Below are positions 8,822-18,104 of a stretch of DNA of 63,503 nucleotides, piece by piece. Each line of letters opens with the position of its first letter. The first letter of the stretch is position 1. The stretch spans positions 1 to 63,503 of the forward strand of contig JAZGFB010000060.1 of assembly GCA_036479015.1 (NCBI GenBank), read 5' to 3'. The notes under the pieces were generated by a model. It did no database searches and was not told the origin of the DNA. It was given only the letters and a program-made list of their open reading frames with translations. Source of the DNA: NVTR01 sp036479015. GTDB lineage: Bacteria > Pseudomonadota > Alphaproteobacteria > Rhodobacterales > Rhodobacteraceae. The position numbers and the translations under genes are program-made.

Positions 8822-9598
8822 TCATCCGCTCACCTTATTTTTCAGACCGGTGCCCAGATAGGCCTCGATCACCTGCTCATTTGATTTAATCTCATCAATC
8901 GTGCCCTGTGCCAGGACTTTGCCCTCAGCCATACAAATTACCGGATCACACAACCGTCCGATAAAATCCATATCGTGCTCAATTACGCAAAATGTGTAGC
9001 CGCGCTCTTTGTTTAGGCGCAGGATGGCGTCACCGATGGTGTTGAGCAGGGTGCGGTTCACACCGGCACCGACCTCATCCAGAAACACGATCTTGGCGTC
9101 CACCATCATGGTGCGGCCCAGTTCGAGCAGCTTTTTTTGGCCACCCGACAGGTTACCGGCTTTTTCGTCGGCCAGATGGTCAATGGTTAAAAATTCAAGC
9201 ACCTCTTCTGCCTTGTCGGCAAGTGCCTTTTCTTCGGCCCGTATCCGGGCGCGGCTAAACCAGGTGTTCATCAGTGCTTCGCCTGATTGGTTTGCGGGTA
9301 CCATCATCAGGTTTTCACGCACTGTCATTGATGAAAATTCATGGGCTATCTGAAACGTGCGTAACAGGCCCTTGGCAAATAATTCATGGGGCGCCATGCC
9401 GGTAATATCTTGCCCGGCCATCAGCACACGCCCGGATGTTGGTTTAAGCACGCCTGCAATTACATTGAAAAGCGTGGTTTTTCCGGCACCATTTGGGCCG
9501 ATCAATCCGGTGATTGAGCCCTCTTTGATTTCCAGGGTTGAACCATCAACCGCATGAAACCCGCCAAAATGTTTGTGTAAATTTTCTACCGTGATCAT
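8822..9598 (-). CDS. livG: Branched-chain amino-acid-type ABC transporter ATPase (LivG-like)
   Basis: 258 residues from the ATG at 9598 (MITVENLHKHFGGFHAV). A GGGGGA Shine-Dalgarno lies about ten bases upstream, and that site would fall inside the alternative six-residue extension starting at 9616. Walker A is GPNGAGKTT, the signature is LSGGQKKLLELGRTMM, and Walker B is KIVFLDEVGAG, where Val replaces the usual Pro after the catalytic Glu. The C-terminal VIEHDMDFIGRLCDPVICMA is the LivG-type H-loop. A terminator hairpin separates it from the binding-protein gene, so it probably gets less transcript than that gene. Confidence 0.93.
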   Translation of the reverse strand: MITVENLHKHFGGFHAVDGSTLEIKEGSITGLIGPNGAGKTTLFNVIAGVLKPTSGRVLMAGQDITGMAPHELFAKGLLRTFQIAHEFSSMTVRENLMMVPANQSGEALMNTWFSRARIRAEEKALADKAEEVLEFLTIDHLADEKAGNLSGGQKKLLELGRTMMVDAKIVFLDEVGAGVNRTLLNTIGDAILRLNKERGYTFCVIEHDMDFIGRLCDPVICMAEGKVLAQGTIDEIKSNEQVIEAYLGTGLKNKVSG

Positions 9599-9642
9599 GT
9601 GTTGAACATCCCCCATCTACTCTCAAAAGTAGTGCCCAATAA

Positions 9643-9672
9643 TAAAACAGCCCGGAACTTGCCGGGCTGTTT
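9643..9672 (-). terminator. Hairpin between binding-protein gene and livG
   Basis: A perfect 11-bp stem, AAACAGCCCGG at 9645-9655 against CCGGGCTGTTT at 9662-9672 with a 6-nt loop, is followed on the minus strand by TATTATT. It lies 20 bases past the binding-protein stop. It looks like a leaky terminator or mRNA 3'-end stabiliser that lets the binding protein be made in excess over the membrane components, as in other periplasmic-binding-protein operons. Confidence 0.8.
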
Positions 9673-9691
9673 ATAGTTTTAAACGCAGATC

Positions 9692-10885
9692 TTAGCGGTA
9701 CTGAACCGTTTCGATCTTGCCATCCATGACTTCGATTTCACGGTAAGAACCACCGCTTTCACCGGGGCCGATCAGTTCAACATCAGAACCACCTGCATAG
9801 TCAATCTCACCACCATCGGCCAAGATTTGCAGGCCTTTGGCCAGCTCACCTGGATAAATCAGTTCACCCGGCGCATTGGCAACATCAAGGATCTTGCTGA
9901 CATAGTCTGCCGGATCAGATGAACCTGCCGCCTGCATGGCCAGCATGAATAGGGCTGCAGCGTCGTAGCTTTCAGGTGTGTAAGGTGAAGACCCGTCAAA
10001 ACCAGCGACTTCGGCCATGGCGTGCAACGTCTTAGCGCCATCAGAACCGGACCCGGCAATCTGACCAAATGATCCGTTCAGATCCGCGCCAAGATTGTCA
10101 ATAATCGAGTCACCGATCATGCCGCCTGGAAGAACGAACTTATCAAATGCGCCCGTGTCCAAAGCACCGCGAATGATGCCCAGACCACCTTGGTCCAGAT
10201 AACCTGCAACAACAACAATGTCGCCACCGGCAGAGGCCAGCGCGCCAACTTCTGCGGAATAGTCGGCTTTGCCATCTTCGTGGGATGCGTTGATGGTCAC
10301 AACACCGCCCGCTGCTTCATAGGCCGTGGCAAATGCGTCGGCCAAACCTTTTCCGTAGTCGTTGTTGGTATAGGTCAGGGCCACAGATTTATAGCCGCGT
10401 TCCATCAGAATGTCAGACATGATCTGACCTTCACGGGAATCAGATGGCGCAGTTCTAAAGAACAAGCCTTTGTCTTCCGCTGTGGACAGGGCAGGGGATG
10501 TGGCGGATGGTGAAATCATCACCATGCCGTTCGGAATTGCCACGTTTGACAGGATCGCGCCGGTAACGCCCGAGCAATCGCCACCGATCAGGCCGGAAAT
10601 TCCGTCTGACAGGATCAAGCGTTCAGCAGCAGAGGTCGACAAGGCGTTGTCGATACAACCGGTATCTGCGCGCACTGATGTGACCTTAGCGCCGCCCAGC
10701 AGCAAACCGGATTCTGTAACTTCTGACATCGCCAGTTCAGCGCCTGCAGCCATGGGGCCGGTCAGCGATTCAATCGGCCCGGTAAAGCCGATCAAGACGC
10801 CCAGTTTAATCTCAGTTGCGTGGCTTCCTGCAAAGGCAGCCGTTGCAAGCGCGGACACAGCCGTCGCCAATAGTAGTTTTTTCAT
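9692..10885 (-). CDS. Periplasmic substrate-binding protein of the Liv-type ABC transporter
   Basis: 397 residues. A signal peptide occupies about residues 1-19 (MKKLLLATAVSALATAAFAG). The mature protein begins TEIKLGVLIGFTGPIESLTG, the typical opening of periplasmic type I binding folds for branched-chain and related amino acids. Internal landmarks include GLIGGDCSGVTGAIL, AIPNGMVMISPSATSPALS and LTYTNNDYGKGLADAF, which line the ligand cleft in the family. It is the first gene of the transporter unit and is followed by the hairpin at 9643-9672. Substrate may be branched-chain, acidic or other amino acids; sequence alone does not settle it. Confidence 0.92.
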   Translation of the reverse strand: MKKLLLATAVSALATAAFAGSHATEIKLGVLIGFTGPIESLTGPMAAGAELAMSEVTESGLLLGGAKVTSVRADTGCIDNALSTSAAERLILSDGISGLIGGDCSGVTGAILSNVAIPNGMVMISPSATSPALSTAEDKGLFFRTAPSDSREGQIMSDILMERGYKSVALTYTNNDYGKGLADAFATAYEAAGGVVTINASHEDGKADYSAEVGALASAGGDIVVVAGYLDQGGLGIIRGALDTGAFDKFVLPGGMIGDSIIDNLGADLNGSFGQIAGSGSDGAKTLHAMAEVAGFDGSSPYTPESYDAAALFMLAMQAAGSSDPADYVSKILDVANAPGELIYPGELAKGLQILADGGEIDYAGGSDVELIGPGESGGSYREIEVMDGKIETVQYR

Positions 10886-11052
10886 TTAGTCTCTCCCTAG
10901 TTGGTCGTTCATTCTGAGAAGCGACGTTAGTGGGAGTTAATATAAAAAGAAACCCTATTTATCTGTAAATCATGCCATTTATTAATTACATAAATTGGTC
11001 TTATGGGGCGAACAGTATTGGGTATATTGGTGGGTAGCTATTGGAGTAGAAT

Positions 11053-12153
11053 ATGCGTTTAGGACTAATTTGTATCGTCTTTTATTTAAATGCCCTGGCG
11101 GTCAATGCTGCCGATGTGCTGACATCACAGGGAAATGTAAGTATCAACCGAATTATGGGCGGGCTGGATCAACCATGGGGGTTGGCGTTTCTACCGGGGG
11201 GTGGTTTTTTAGTCACCGAGCGGTCTGGCCAGTTGATCCATGTGGATCAAGGCGGCAGTGTCACCCGGATCAGGGGTGTGCCAAGGGTCGCAGACCAGGG
11301 CCAGGGTGGATTACTGGATGTTATGGTTCCGCAAGATTTTGCCCAGAGCCGCACCATTTTTCTAAGTTTCGCTAAAAAGAGCGGGCGTGATCGGGGGACG
11401 GCACTGGCGGTTGGAACCTTAAATGATGCTGGCAGCAAGCTGAGCAATGTAAAACTGATTTTTGAAATGTCGTCTGGGGGCGATGGCGACAGCCATTTTG
11501 GCGGCCGTATTGTCGAGCGGCGGGATGGAACCATATTCCTGACAATTGGCGAACGGGGAAAACGGCGTGCAGCCCAGGACCTGAGCCGCCACAATGGCAG
11601 CATCATTCGGATCAACCGGGATGGGTCAATTCCAGCAGACAACCCGTTTGTCGACAACGCTGGTGCACGGCCCGAAATCTGGACCTATGGTCACCGCAAC
11701 CCCCAGGGCGCAGCGCTTGATCTGAATGGCAATCTTTGGGTTGATGAACATGGGGCAAAAGGCGGTGACGAGGTCAACCTGATCATACCCGGTAAAAATT
11801 ATGGCTGGCCAGTGATCGCCTATGGGCGGCATTATTCCGGTGCAAAAATTGGCGAAGGCACCCATAAGTCAGGCATGGAGCAGCCACGGCATTTTTGGGA
11901 CCCGTCCATCGCGCCGTCAGGGTTGATGATCTATTCCGGTAAACTTTGGCCAGAATGGCGGGGCGACTTTTTCATTGGATCATTAAAGTTTGACTACATA
12001 TCACGGCTAGATCCCAAGTCAGGTTGGGCAGAGGAAAACATCGCATCCGATGAAACGGCGCGTGTGCGCGACGTGCGCGAAGCACCCGACGGATCAATTT
12101 GGTTTTTAAGCGCCCGTGAGGGGGCGATTTACCGGATCACCCCGGCAGAATAA
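11053..12153 (+). CDS. PQQ-dependent aldose sugar dehydrogenase-like beta-propeller protein
   Basis: 366 residues with a signal peptide (cleavage near residue 19, after AVNA), so periplasmic. It matches the glucose/sorbosone dehydrogenase (YliI) family: LDQPWGLAFLPGGGFLVTE opens the propeller, LLDVMVPQDF and SGGDGDSHFGGRI follow, and the TYGHRNPQGAAL and WVDEHGAKGGDEVNLI blocks carry the PQQ- and calcium-binding residues. Family enzymes oxidise aldoses using pyrroloquinoline quinone. No PQQ biosynthesis gene is in the window. Neighbours are divergent (binding-protein gene) and convergent (AraC regulator), so it is probably transcribed alone. Confidence 0.88.
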   Translation: MRLGLICIVFYLNALAVNAADVLTSQGNVSINRIMGGLDQPWGLAFLPGGGFLVTERSGQLIHVDQGGSVTRIRGVPRVADQGQGGLLDVMVPQDFAQSRTIFLSFAKKSGRDRGTALAVGTLNDAGSKLSNVKLIFEMSSGGDGDSHFGGRIVERRDGTIFLTIGERGKRRAAQDLSRHNGSIIRINRDGSIPADNPFVDNAGARPEIWTYGHRNPQGAALDLNGNLWVDEHGAKGGDEVNLIIPGKNYGWPVIAYGRHYSGAKIGEGTHKSGMEQPRHFWDPSIAPSGLMIYSGKLWPEWRGDFFIGSLKFDYISRLDPKSGWAEENIASDETARVRDVREAPDGSIWFLSAREGAIYRITPAE

Positions 12154-12158
12154 GCACG

Positions 12159-13154
12159 CTAGCTGGACAGGCGGGCTGATTGGGAACCACGCTCGCGGTA
12201 GGGCGTGGTATTGTAATGCGCACGGTAGCATTTTGAAAAATGCGACGGTGACGCAAAGCCGCACGACAGCGCGACATTGATCACACTCATGTCGGTTTGC
12301 ATCAAAAGGTTGCGCGCCTTTTGCAGGCGAAGTTCCATATAATAGCGCTTGGGGGACCGGTTCAGGTACCGGCGGAACAGACGTTCCAATTGGCGCGTTG
12401 ACATGCCAACATCGCGGGCCAAAATTGACGGGCTAATTGGTTCTTCGATGTTAAGTTCCATCATCTGAATGACTTTGGACAGTTTTGGGTGGCGCACACC
12501 AATTCTGGTTGGCACAGAAAGGCGCTGTGAATCCTGATCGGTTCGAATGGAAGAATATATCTGTTGATCTGCCACCGTATTGGCCAGATCTTCATCGTGG
12601 TCATTGGCGATCAATTTCAACATCAAGTCGATGGAAGATGTGCCGCCCGCCGTTGTCATGGTTTTGCCATCGATTGTGAAAACTGATTTGGTCAGGTTAA
12701 CATCTTCAAATTTTTCACTGAAGCTGTCCTGATTTTCCCAATGGATGGTTGCGCGTTTACCATCCAGCAAACCGGCCAGTGCCAATGTGTGTGCGGCTGT
12801 ACACAACCCGCCAATTTTGACGCCTTTACGGGATTCTTTTCTAATCCAGTTCAGAACTTTTTTACTAGAATGCGTCGCAATATCCATGCCGCCACAAACC
12901 AGGATTGTATCATCGCGATTAAGGTCTACTAGATCAGCATCAAGTCGGAAGGCAATATCAGCAGAGCACGTAATTTCTGCACCACCTTCACCCACCAAAA
13001 TCCATTGATAAATATTGGAACCCGCAGCCCGGTTGGCAATCCGTAGGCATTCAATTGCCCCGGAAAACGACTGTAGGGAAAACTCGTTCAACAGCGCAAA
13101 CACGAACCGGCGGGGACGTGAATTTTCTGCATGATGTAAAGTTTGATAGGCCAT
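12159..13154 (-). CDS. GlxA-family AraC-type transcriptional regulator
   Basis: 331 residues in two domains. Residues 15-190 form a DJ-1/PfpI-like amidotransferase fold; GGLCTAAHTLALAGLLDG is the nucleophile-elbow region, with Cys present. Residues 225-325 form an AraC double helix-turn-helix (SPSILARDVGMSTRQLERLFRR and NVALSCGFASPSHFSKCYR). Rhodobacterales carry many such regulators; characterised relatives sense carnitine, choline metabolites or arginine. The target is unknown. It ends 5 bp from the sugar dehydrogenase tail and is divergent from the DAHP synthase gene over 184 bp, but nothing shows that it controls that gene. Confidence 0.9.
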   Translation of the reverse strand: MAYQTLHHAENSRPRRFVFALLNEFSLQSFSGAIECLRIANRAAGSNIYQWILVGEGGAEITCSADIAFRLDADLVDLNRDDTILVCGGMDIATHSSKKVLNWIRKESRKGVKIGGLCTAAHTLALAGLLDGKRATIHWENQDSFSEKFEDVNLTKSVFTIDGKTMTTAGGTSSIDLMLKLIANDHDEDLANTVADQQIYSSIRTDQDSQRLSVPTRIGVRHPKLSKVIQMMELNIEEPISPSILARDVGMSTRQLERLFRRYLNRSPKRYYMELRLQKARNLLMQTDMSVINVALSCGFASPSHFSKCYRAHYNTTPYRERGSQSARLSS

Positions 13155-13338
13155 GTTGGGTTCCAGCCGGAATCAAATGAAAGACGCATTTAATCGATAC
13201 ATTATTTGTTAGCCCTGACAAGACATCACGTGAAAAAATGGCGTAAAATTTCATCTTGTGCTTTGGAATGAATATTTGCAGCGACATTTAGTTCAGACTA
13301 TAAGCCACGTGCTAAATGACACCTGTGGAGAAAAGAAG

Positions 13339-14709
13339 ATGACTGACTGGGCAAAATCAAGCTGGCGTTCAAAGCCCAGAATCCAGATGCCAAACTATCC
13401 GGATGCCGGGGCGCTAAACGCGGTTGAGGCCACGTTGACCGCCTATCCTCCGCTGGTTTTTGCCGGCGAGGCCCGGCGCCTGAAAGAGGCATTGGGTCAA
13501 GCAGCGCGCGGCGAAGCGTTCCTGTTACAGGGCGGCGATTGCGCCGAAAGTTTTTCAGAGTTCTCTGCTGACGGCATACGCGACACATTCAAAGTAATGC
13601 TGCAAATGGCGATGGTTCTGACATACGGGGCCAAGGTTCCGGTGGTCAAAGTTGGCCGCATGGCCGGGCAGTTTGCCAAGCCACGTTCGGCTGATATGGA
13701 AAGCCTTGATGGAGCCGAATTGCCCAGCTACCGGGGCGATATCATCAATGGTTTCCCGTTTTCTGCTGCTGAGCGCATCCCTGATCCTAAGCGTATGTTG
13801 CAGGCTTATACCCAGGCGGCAGCGACGCTTAACCTGGTGCGGGCCTTTAGCCATGGTGGGTATGCCGATGTGCATCAGGTGCATGCCTGGACATTGGGGT
13901 TTACAAAAAACGACGAAGCAGAGCGTTACCGCGATGTTGCCAACCGCATATCAGACACGCTGGATTTCATGGCGGCTGCCGGGGTGACCCAGGAAACCGC
14001 CCATACGTTGCAGTCGGTGGATTTTTATACCAGCCACGAAGCCTTATTGCTTGAATATGAAGAAGCACTTTGTCGGATCGATTCGACAACCGGCCTGCCG
14101 GTGGCCGGGTCTGGACATATGATTTGGATCGGTGATCGCACCCGCCAGCCAGATGGGGCCCATGTTGAATTTTGCCGAGGCGTGCAAAACCCCATTGGGT
14201 TAAAATGCGGGCCATCCATGACATCCGGGCACCTTAAGGCGCTGATGGCGAAGCTGAACCCCGACAACGAGGCGGGTCGTTTGACATTGATTGCGCGCTT
14301 TGGGGCCGGGCAGGTGGGTGAAAACCTACCGCGCCTGATCAAGGCGGTTCAGGAAGAGGGTGCCAATGTGCTTTGGACCTGTGATCCAATGCATGGCAAC
14401 ACCATCAAATCATCGACCGGCTATAAGACCCGGCCGTTTGATTCTGTTCTGCGCGAAGTTCGTGAATTCTTTGCCGTCCACAACGCTGAAAATACTATTC
14501 CAGGCGGTGTACATTTTGAAATGACCGGCAAGGACGTGACAGAATGCACCGGTGGCGTGCGGGCTGTTACTGATGAAGATCTGTCCAGCCGCTATCATAC
14601 GGCCTGTGATCCACGTCTAAACGCCAGTCAATCGCTTGAGCTGGCATTTCTGGTTGCAGAAGAACTGGCAGGGCGGCGCAGTGCCAAAAGCCGGGCAGAA
14701 GCGGTTTAG
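13339..14709 (+). CDS. 3-deoxy-7-phosphoheptulonate synthase, class II
   Basis: 456 residues from the ATG at 13339 (MTDWAKSSWRSKPRIQMPNYPD), preceded by GGAGAAAAGAAG; a longer frame from a GTG at 13258 is not supported. The enzyme condenses phosphoenolpyruvate and erythrose 4-phosphate, the first step of the shikimate pathway. Class II marks are LQGGDCAESFSEF (metal-binding Cys), VGRMAGQFAKPRS, WIGDRTRQPDGAHVEF, KCGPSMTSGHL and CDPMHGNTIKSS. The plant/actinobacterial-type class II enzyme is usual in alphaproteobacteria. A second shikimate enzyme, aroQ, lies 3.8 kb downstream on the same strand but in a separate unit. Confidence 0.95.
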   Translation: MTDWAKSSWRSKPRIQMPNYPDAGALNAVEATLTAYPPLVFAGEARRLKEALGQAARGEAFLLQGGDCAESFSEFSADGIRDTFKVMLQMAMVLTYGAKVPVVKVGRMAGQFAKPRSADMESLDGAELPSYRGDIINGFPFSAAERIPDPKRMLQAYTQAAATLNLVRAFSHGGYADVHQVHAWTLGFTKNDEAERYRDVANRISDTLDFMAAAGVTQETAHTLQSVDFYTSHEALLLEYEEALCRIDSTTGLPVAGSGHMIWIGDRTRQPDGAHVEFCRGVQNPIGLKCGPSMTSGHLKALMAKLNPDNEAGRLTLIARFGAGQVGENLPRLIKAVQEEGANVLWTCDPMHGNTIKSSTGYKTRPFDSVLREVREFFAVHNAENTIPGGVHFEMTGKDVTECTGGVRAVTDEDLSSRYHTACDPRLNASQSLELAFLVAEELAGRRSAKSRAEAV

Positions 14710-14718
14710 CGACAGCCC

Positions 14719-15450
14719 CTAAGTGTTGTCGACAACCAGCCGTAGGGCCCGGTGGTCATCTGCGCCATTGGCCGTGATATTGCGGCCATGTGGGGGTGCA
14801 ATTTTGGCTGTGATAGGCCTTGCCGGGTCAAAGATAGCTGCCGGTTCGGAAAAACCTGCTTGCACCGGGGCCGGTGCTTTTGGGCTTAGGCTGATATTTT
14901 GCAGGAACAGTTCTTTTGTGTGGATGTCAGTCACGGCAAAGCGGCGGGGTTGGCGCCCTATGCTGCCTTTGGCCTGCAGGCAGCCAAGTATTCTGGTAAC
15001 CTGACCTTCGTCATCCAAAAGCGGTGCTAGCAGCAATTTTCCTGACAATTCATCCTGGCCAGGGCTGCCAAAGCTTTTTAGGGAAATTTCCTTGATACTG
15101 GGCTCTGCACAGACGGTTTCAACCGTCGCGCCTATGATGTCACGGGATTCGGGTATGAACACTGCCGAAATGGGCATGCCGGAAACATCCAACCCCATCA
15201 GGTCATTCAAATGGCGCCCGGCAATTCTGAACCGGCAGATACCTGGGGCGATACGCTCAAGGACAAATGCATAATCAAGGGCGCTTTCAAGTGCGCGTGG
15301 ATCAACGTCGCTGCGCTTGGGTAACGAGGTGCCTTCGCTAAGCCCGTCCCAGTAGGCTTCCACCTGGGATATTGCTGCAAAAACAGTTTTTTTCGGCTGT
15401 ATACGGCTTAGCTTGACTATGTTGGAACCAATTGAACGAATTATCGCCAC
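14719..15450 (-). CDS. PAS_5-type PAS domain protein
   Basis: 243 residues from a GTG at 15450 that has GGATAGG upstream; a TTG at 15465 is possible but lacks a ribosome site. A single PAS-like domain spans about residues 30-165: EAYWDGLSEGTSLPKRSDVDP, then RFRIAGRHLNDLMGLDVSGMP and LLAPLLDDEGQVTRILGCLQ. Proteins of this PAS_5 family are common in alphaproteobacteria as single-domain proteins with no output domain; their ligand and partner are not known. The C-terminal 70 residues look disordered. It is convergent with the DAHP synthase gene and divergent from yicC. Confidence 0.75.
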   Translation of the reverse strand: MAIIRSIGSNIVKLSRIQPKKTVFAAISQVEAYWDGLSEGTSLPKRSDVDPRALESALDYAFVLERIAPGICRFRIAGRHLNDLMGLDVSGMPISAVFIPESRDIIGATVETVCAEPSIKEISLKSFGSPGQDELSGKLLLAPLLDDEGQVTRILGCLQAKGSIGRQPRRFAVTDIHTKELFLQNISLSPKAPAPVQAGFSEPAAIFDPARPITAKIAPPHGRNITANGADDHRALRLVVDNT

Positions 15451-15598
15451 TTTGCACCTATCCAAATATCGGCAGTCAGATTTGTTGTCCTGACGTATAC
15501 CGTCTGTTAACTATTACAGCGGAAATTCTTGCTGAAATGTTAATATGGCATAGTTTGCATCAAATACGGGATGAAAAATTGTTAAATGGTTAACCTCT

Positions 15599-16492
15599 AT
15601 GACTAAGTCGATGACTGGATTTGCAAGTGGTACCGGCAGCGGGCATGGCAGCACCTGGAGCTGGGATTTGCGATCGGTCAATGGGCGTGGCAAAGATATC
15701 AGGCTGCGGCTGCCCGACTGGGTTGACGGGTTGGAAGCGGCATTGCGGCCGAAACTGCAAAAAGCCGTGGCCCGTGGCAATGTTAACCTGACCCTGCGCC
15801 TGAGCAAAGATGCGTCGGGGCAGGGCGATGGCATTGACCCTGACGTGCTGGCCGGTGTTCTGGCGAGCATTCAGCAAATTGAAGACGCGGCCTTAAACGG
15901 CTATGGTTTGCAGCTGGCACCAACCACGGCTGCTGATATTCTGGCGCTACAGCCTACGGCTTCTGGCGGGCTGACAGAAAGCGAAACCAAAGAATTTTCT
16001 GCGATATTGCAGGCAGACTTTGACAATGTTCTTAGCGGCTTTGACAGCATGCGCGCCAGTGAAGGCGCAGCATTGGGTAAAGTGCTGGACACGCAGATTG
16101 ACGCGATCTCTGATCTGACATCCAAGGCAGCAACCGAAAGCCAGGCAAGGCAGGGCGATACAGCCCGAAACTTACAAGAAAACCTGGCCCGCGTGCTAAA
16201 CAACTCTGAAGGTGCTGACCCAGACAGAGTGGCCCAGGAACTGGCCATTTTAAGCTTGAAATCTGATATAACCGAAGAAATTGACCGGTTGCATGCCCAT
16301 GTGGCCGCCGCAAAAGCGCTTTTGCAAGAGAGCGGCCCGGTTGGGCGGAAGTTGGATTTTCTAACGCAGGAATTCGTTCGTGAAACCAATACATTATGTT
16401 CCAAGGCTCATTCAAAAGAGATGACCAGTATTGGGCTTGACCTGAAAGCGGTAATCGAGCAAATGCGCGAACAAGTGCAAAACGTGGAGTAA
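15599..16492 (+). CDS. yicC: YicC family endoribonuclease/stress protein
   Basis: 297 residues. MTKSMTGFASG is the invariant YicC N-terminus, and the C-terminus CSKAHSKEMTSIGLDLKAVIEQMREQVQNVE (last part EMTSIGLDLKAVIEQMREQ) is the conserved DUF1732 region with RKLDFLTQEFVRETNTL before it. E. coli YicC is reported to act as an endoribonuclease. It precedes gmk by 3 bp, the gene pairing seen across many bacteria, and the two are surely cotranscribed. Confidence 0.93.
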   Translation: MTKSMTGFASGTGSGHGSTWSWDLRSVNGRGKDIRLRLPDWVDGLEAALRPKLQKAVARGNVNLTLRLSKDASGQGDGIDPDVLAGVLASIQQIEDAALNGYGLQLAPTTAADILALQPTASGGLTESETKEFSAILQADFDNVLSGFDSMRASEGAALGKVLDTQIDAISDLTSKAATESQARQGDTARNLQENLARVLNNSEGADPDRVAQELAILSLKSDITEEIDRLHAHVAAAKALLQESGPVGRKLDFLTQEFVRETNTLCSKAHSKEMTSIGLDLKAVIEQMREQVQNVE

Positions 16493-16495
16493 GAA

Positions 16496-17134
16496 ATGGC
16501 TGAACGGCGCGGGCTATTATTGATTATTTCGTCGCCCTCGGGCGCTGGCAAATCCACACTGTCCCAGCGCTTGCGCAATTGGGACCCGACAATCAGGTTT
16601 TCGGTTTCGGCAACCACGCGTGCGGCCCGTGACGGCGAAATGGACGGGCATGACTACTATTTCTGCAACCGCCCCGAATTTGAGGCCATGGTAGACAAAG
16701 GCGAAATGCTGGAACATGCCGAGGTGTTTGGTAACCTATACGGCACCCCCAAAGCCCCGGTTCAGGCCGCAATGGCGGACGGCTGTGACACCCTGTTTGA
16801 TATTGACTGGCAGGGCGGCCAGCAGATCGGAAATTCGTCCCTAGGTGACCATGTGGTGTCAATTTTCATCCTGCCACCATCAATGGCGGAGCTTGAACGC
16901 CGTCTGCGCAGCCGTGGCCAGGACAGTGAAGCGGTAATTGCCGATCGCATGGCCAAAAGTCTGGCCGAAATAAGCCACTGGGGCGAATATGATTATGTGT
17001 TGATAAACAACGACCTGGACACCGCCGAGGCCGAGCTGAAAACCATCGTCACCGCAGAAAGGTTACGCCGTGAAAGGCGCACCGGGCTAACCGAATATGT
17101 CCGTGGGTTGGATCGCGAATATGACCGGAAATAA
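16496..17134 (+). CDS. gmk: Guanylate kinase
   Basis: 212 residues. It phosphorylates GMP to GDP with ATP. The P-loop is SSPSGAGKST near residue 12; SVSATTRAARDGEMDGHDYYF is the GMP-binding region, and LFDIDWQGGQQI the Walker B-like region. The C-terminal RRERRTGLTEYVRGL ends normally. It lies between yicC and the gamma carbonic anhydrase gene with gaps of 3 and 2 bp, so all three are likely one operon. Confidence 0.96.
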   Translation: MAERRGLLLIISSPSGAGKSTLSQRLRNWDPTIRFSVSATTRAARDGEMDGHDYYFCNRPEFEAMVDKGEMLEHAEVFGNLYGTPKAPVQAAMADGCDTLFDIDWQGGQQIGNSSLGDHVVSIFILPPSMAELERRLRSRGQDSEAVIADRMAKSLAEISHWGEYDYVLINNDLDTAEAELKTIVTAERLRRERRTGLTEYVRGLDREYDRK

Positions 17135-17136
17135 TA

Positions 17137-17670
17137 ATGATCTATGATCTGGACGGCCAGCACCCAGAACTGCCTGATAGCGGGGATTACTGGGTTGCCC
17201 CGGACGCCAATGTCATTGGTCAGGTAAAGCTGGAAACAGCTACTTCGGTCTGGTTCGGGGCCACATTACGCGGTGACAATGAAGTGATACATATTGGCGC
17301 GGGCAGCAACATTCAGGAAAACTGTGTGCTGCATACCGATATGGGGTTTCCGCTGGTGGTTGGAGAAAACTGTACAATTGGACACCGGGCAATATTGCAT
17401 GGCTGCACGATCGGGGATCAAACTTTGGTTGGTATGGGCGCGATCATAATGAATGGCGCTGTAATCGGACAGGGATGCCAAATTGGGGCAGGGACACTGA
17501 TCAGTGAGGGGAAAACCATACCGGATGGATCGCTTGTGGTTGGTGTGCCTGGGAAAATTATCCGCACCCTTAATAAATCGGCCCAATCCACGTTTTTAGC
17601 ATCGGCCAAGGGCTATCAGGTAAAAATGCGTGTTTACAAAGATTTGCTAAAGCAAACCAACCCAAGTTAG
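17137..17670 (+). CDS. Gamma-class carbonic anhydrase-like hexapeptide-repeat protein
   Basis: 177 residues forming a left-handed beta-helix of hexapeptide repeats (VIGQVKLETATSVWFGATLRGD and onward). The three zinc histidines of the gamma-CA/YrdA family are present at H66, H83 and H88 (CVLHTD, TIGHRAILHGC). The C-terminal helix (TFLASAKGYQVKMRVYKDLLKQ) is also typical. Members bind zinc or iron; few have shown CO2 hydration activity. It follows gmk by 2 bp and overlaps the convergent hypothetical gene by 4 bp. Confidence 0.9.
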   Translation: MIYDLDGQHPELPDSGDYWVAPDANVIGQVKLETATSVWFGATLRGDNEVIHIGAGSNIQENCVLHTDMGFPLVVGENCTIGHRAILHGCTIGDQTLVGMGAIIMNGAVIGQGCQIGAGTLISEGKTIPDGSLVVGVPGKIIRTLNKSAQSTFLASAKGYQVKMRVYKDLLKQTNPS

Positions 17671-18104
17671 TTGCTTAACCCGTCTGGGATTTCGGGCCCA
17701 AACACGAATTCAAATTTAAGTTCGGGGAAGTGTGAATGCGCCTCGGCAATGACGATATCAGGGTTGGGCAGCAGCGGTGCAATCACCAGGTAGCAACCAG
17801 TAAATTTTGCCGCATGCAATGAAGTTGCAAGATCAAGAAAATCAAATGTTCTACACATCAGATGGGACATAACCACATCTGGGGTGATGTCTGAGATAAC
17901 TTTTTGATCAACATCATCATATTCTACAAAGATTAATCGCGCGCCGGGGGCAATGAAATTGGTGGTGTGGCCCGTAGTAAATACTTGTCCAACAACCAGA
18001 ACAATTTGTCTTTTTTCAACAATATTCAGTTTTGGCTTAACAAATTTATGAAGTTCACCTGTATTCTGACTGGCAAAAATGAATTTTGAATGATCGCCGC
18101 TCAT
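17667..18104 (-). CDS. Conserved hypothetical protein (145 aa), function unknown
   Basis: 145 residues from the ATG at 18104. The sequence alternates short beta strands and helices (QIVLVVGQVF, ARLIFVEYDDVD, PDVVMSHLMCRTFDFLDLATSL, GCYLVIAPLLPNPDIV), suggesting a small Rossmann or receiver-like fold, but no phospho-acceptor or nucleotide motif is convincing. I have seen similar short proteins with a 'DFLDLA' segment in Rhodobacterales. No function is known to me. It is convergent with the carbonic anhydrase-like gene and has a long non-coding region behind its start. Confidence 0.6.
   Translation of the reverse strand: MSGDHSKFIFASQNTGELHKFVKPKLNIVEKRQIVLVVGQVFTTGHTTNFIAPGARLIFVEYDDVDQKVISDITPDVVMSHLMCRTFDFLDLATSLHAAKFTGCYLVIAPLLPNPDIVIAEAHSHFPELKFEFVFGPEIPDGLSN

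Noticed and set aside
15585..15598. CtrA box upstream of yicC (TTAA...TTAA)
   Set aside because: The half-sites are four bases apart, not seven.
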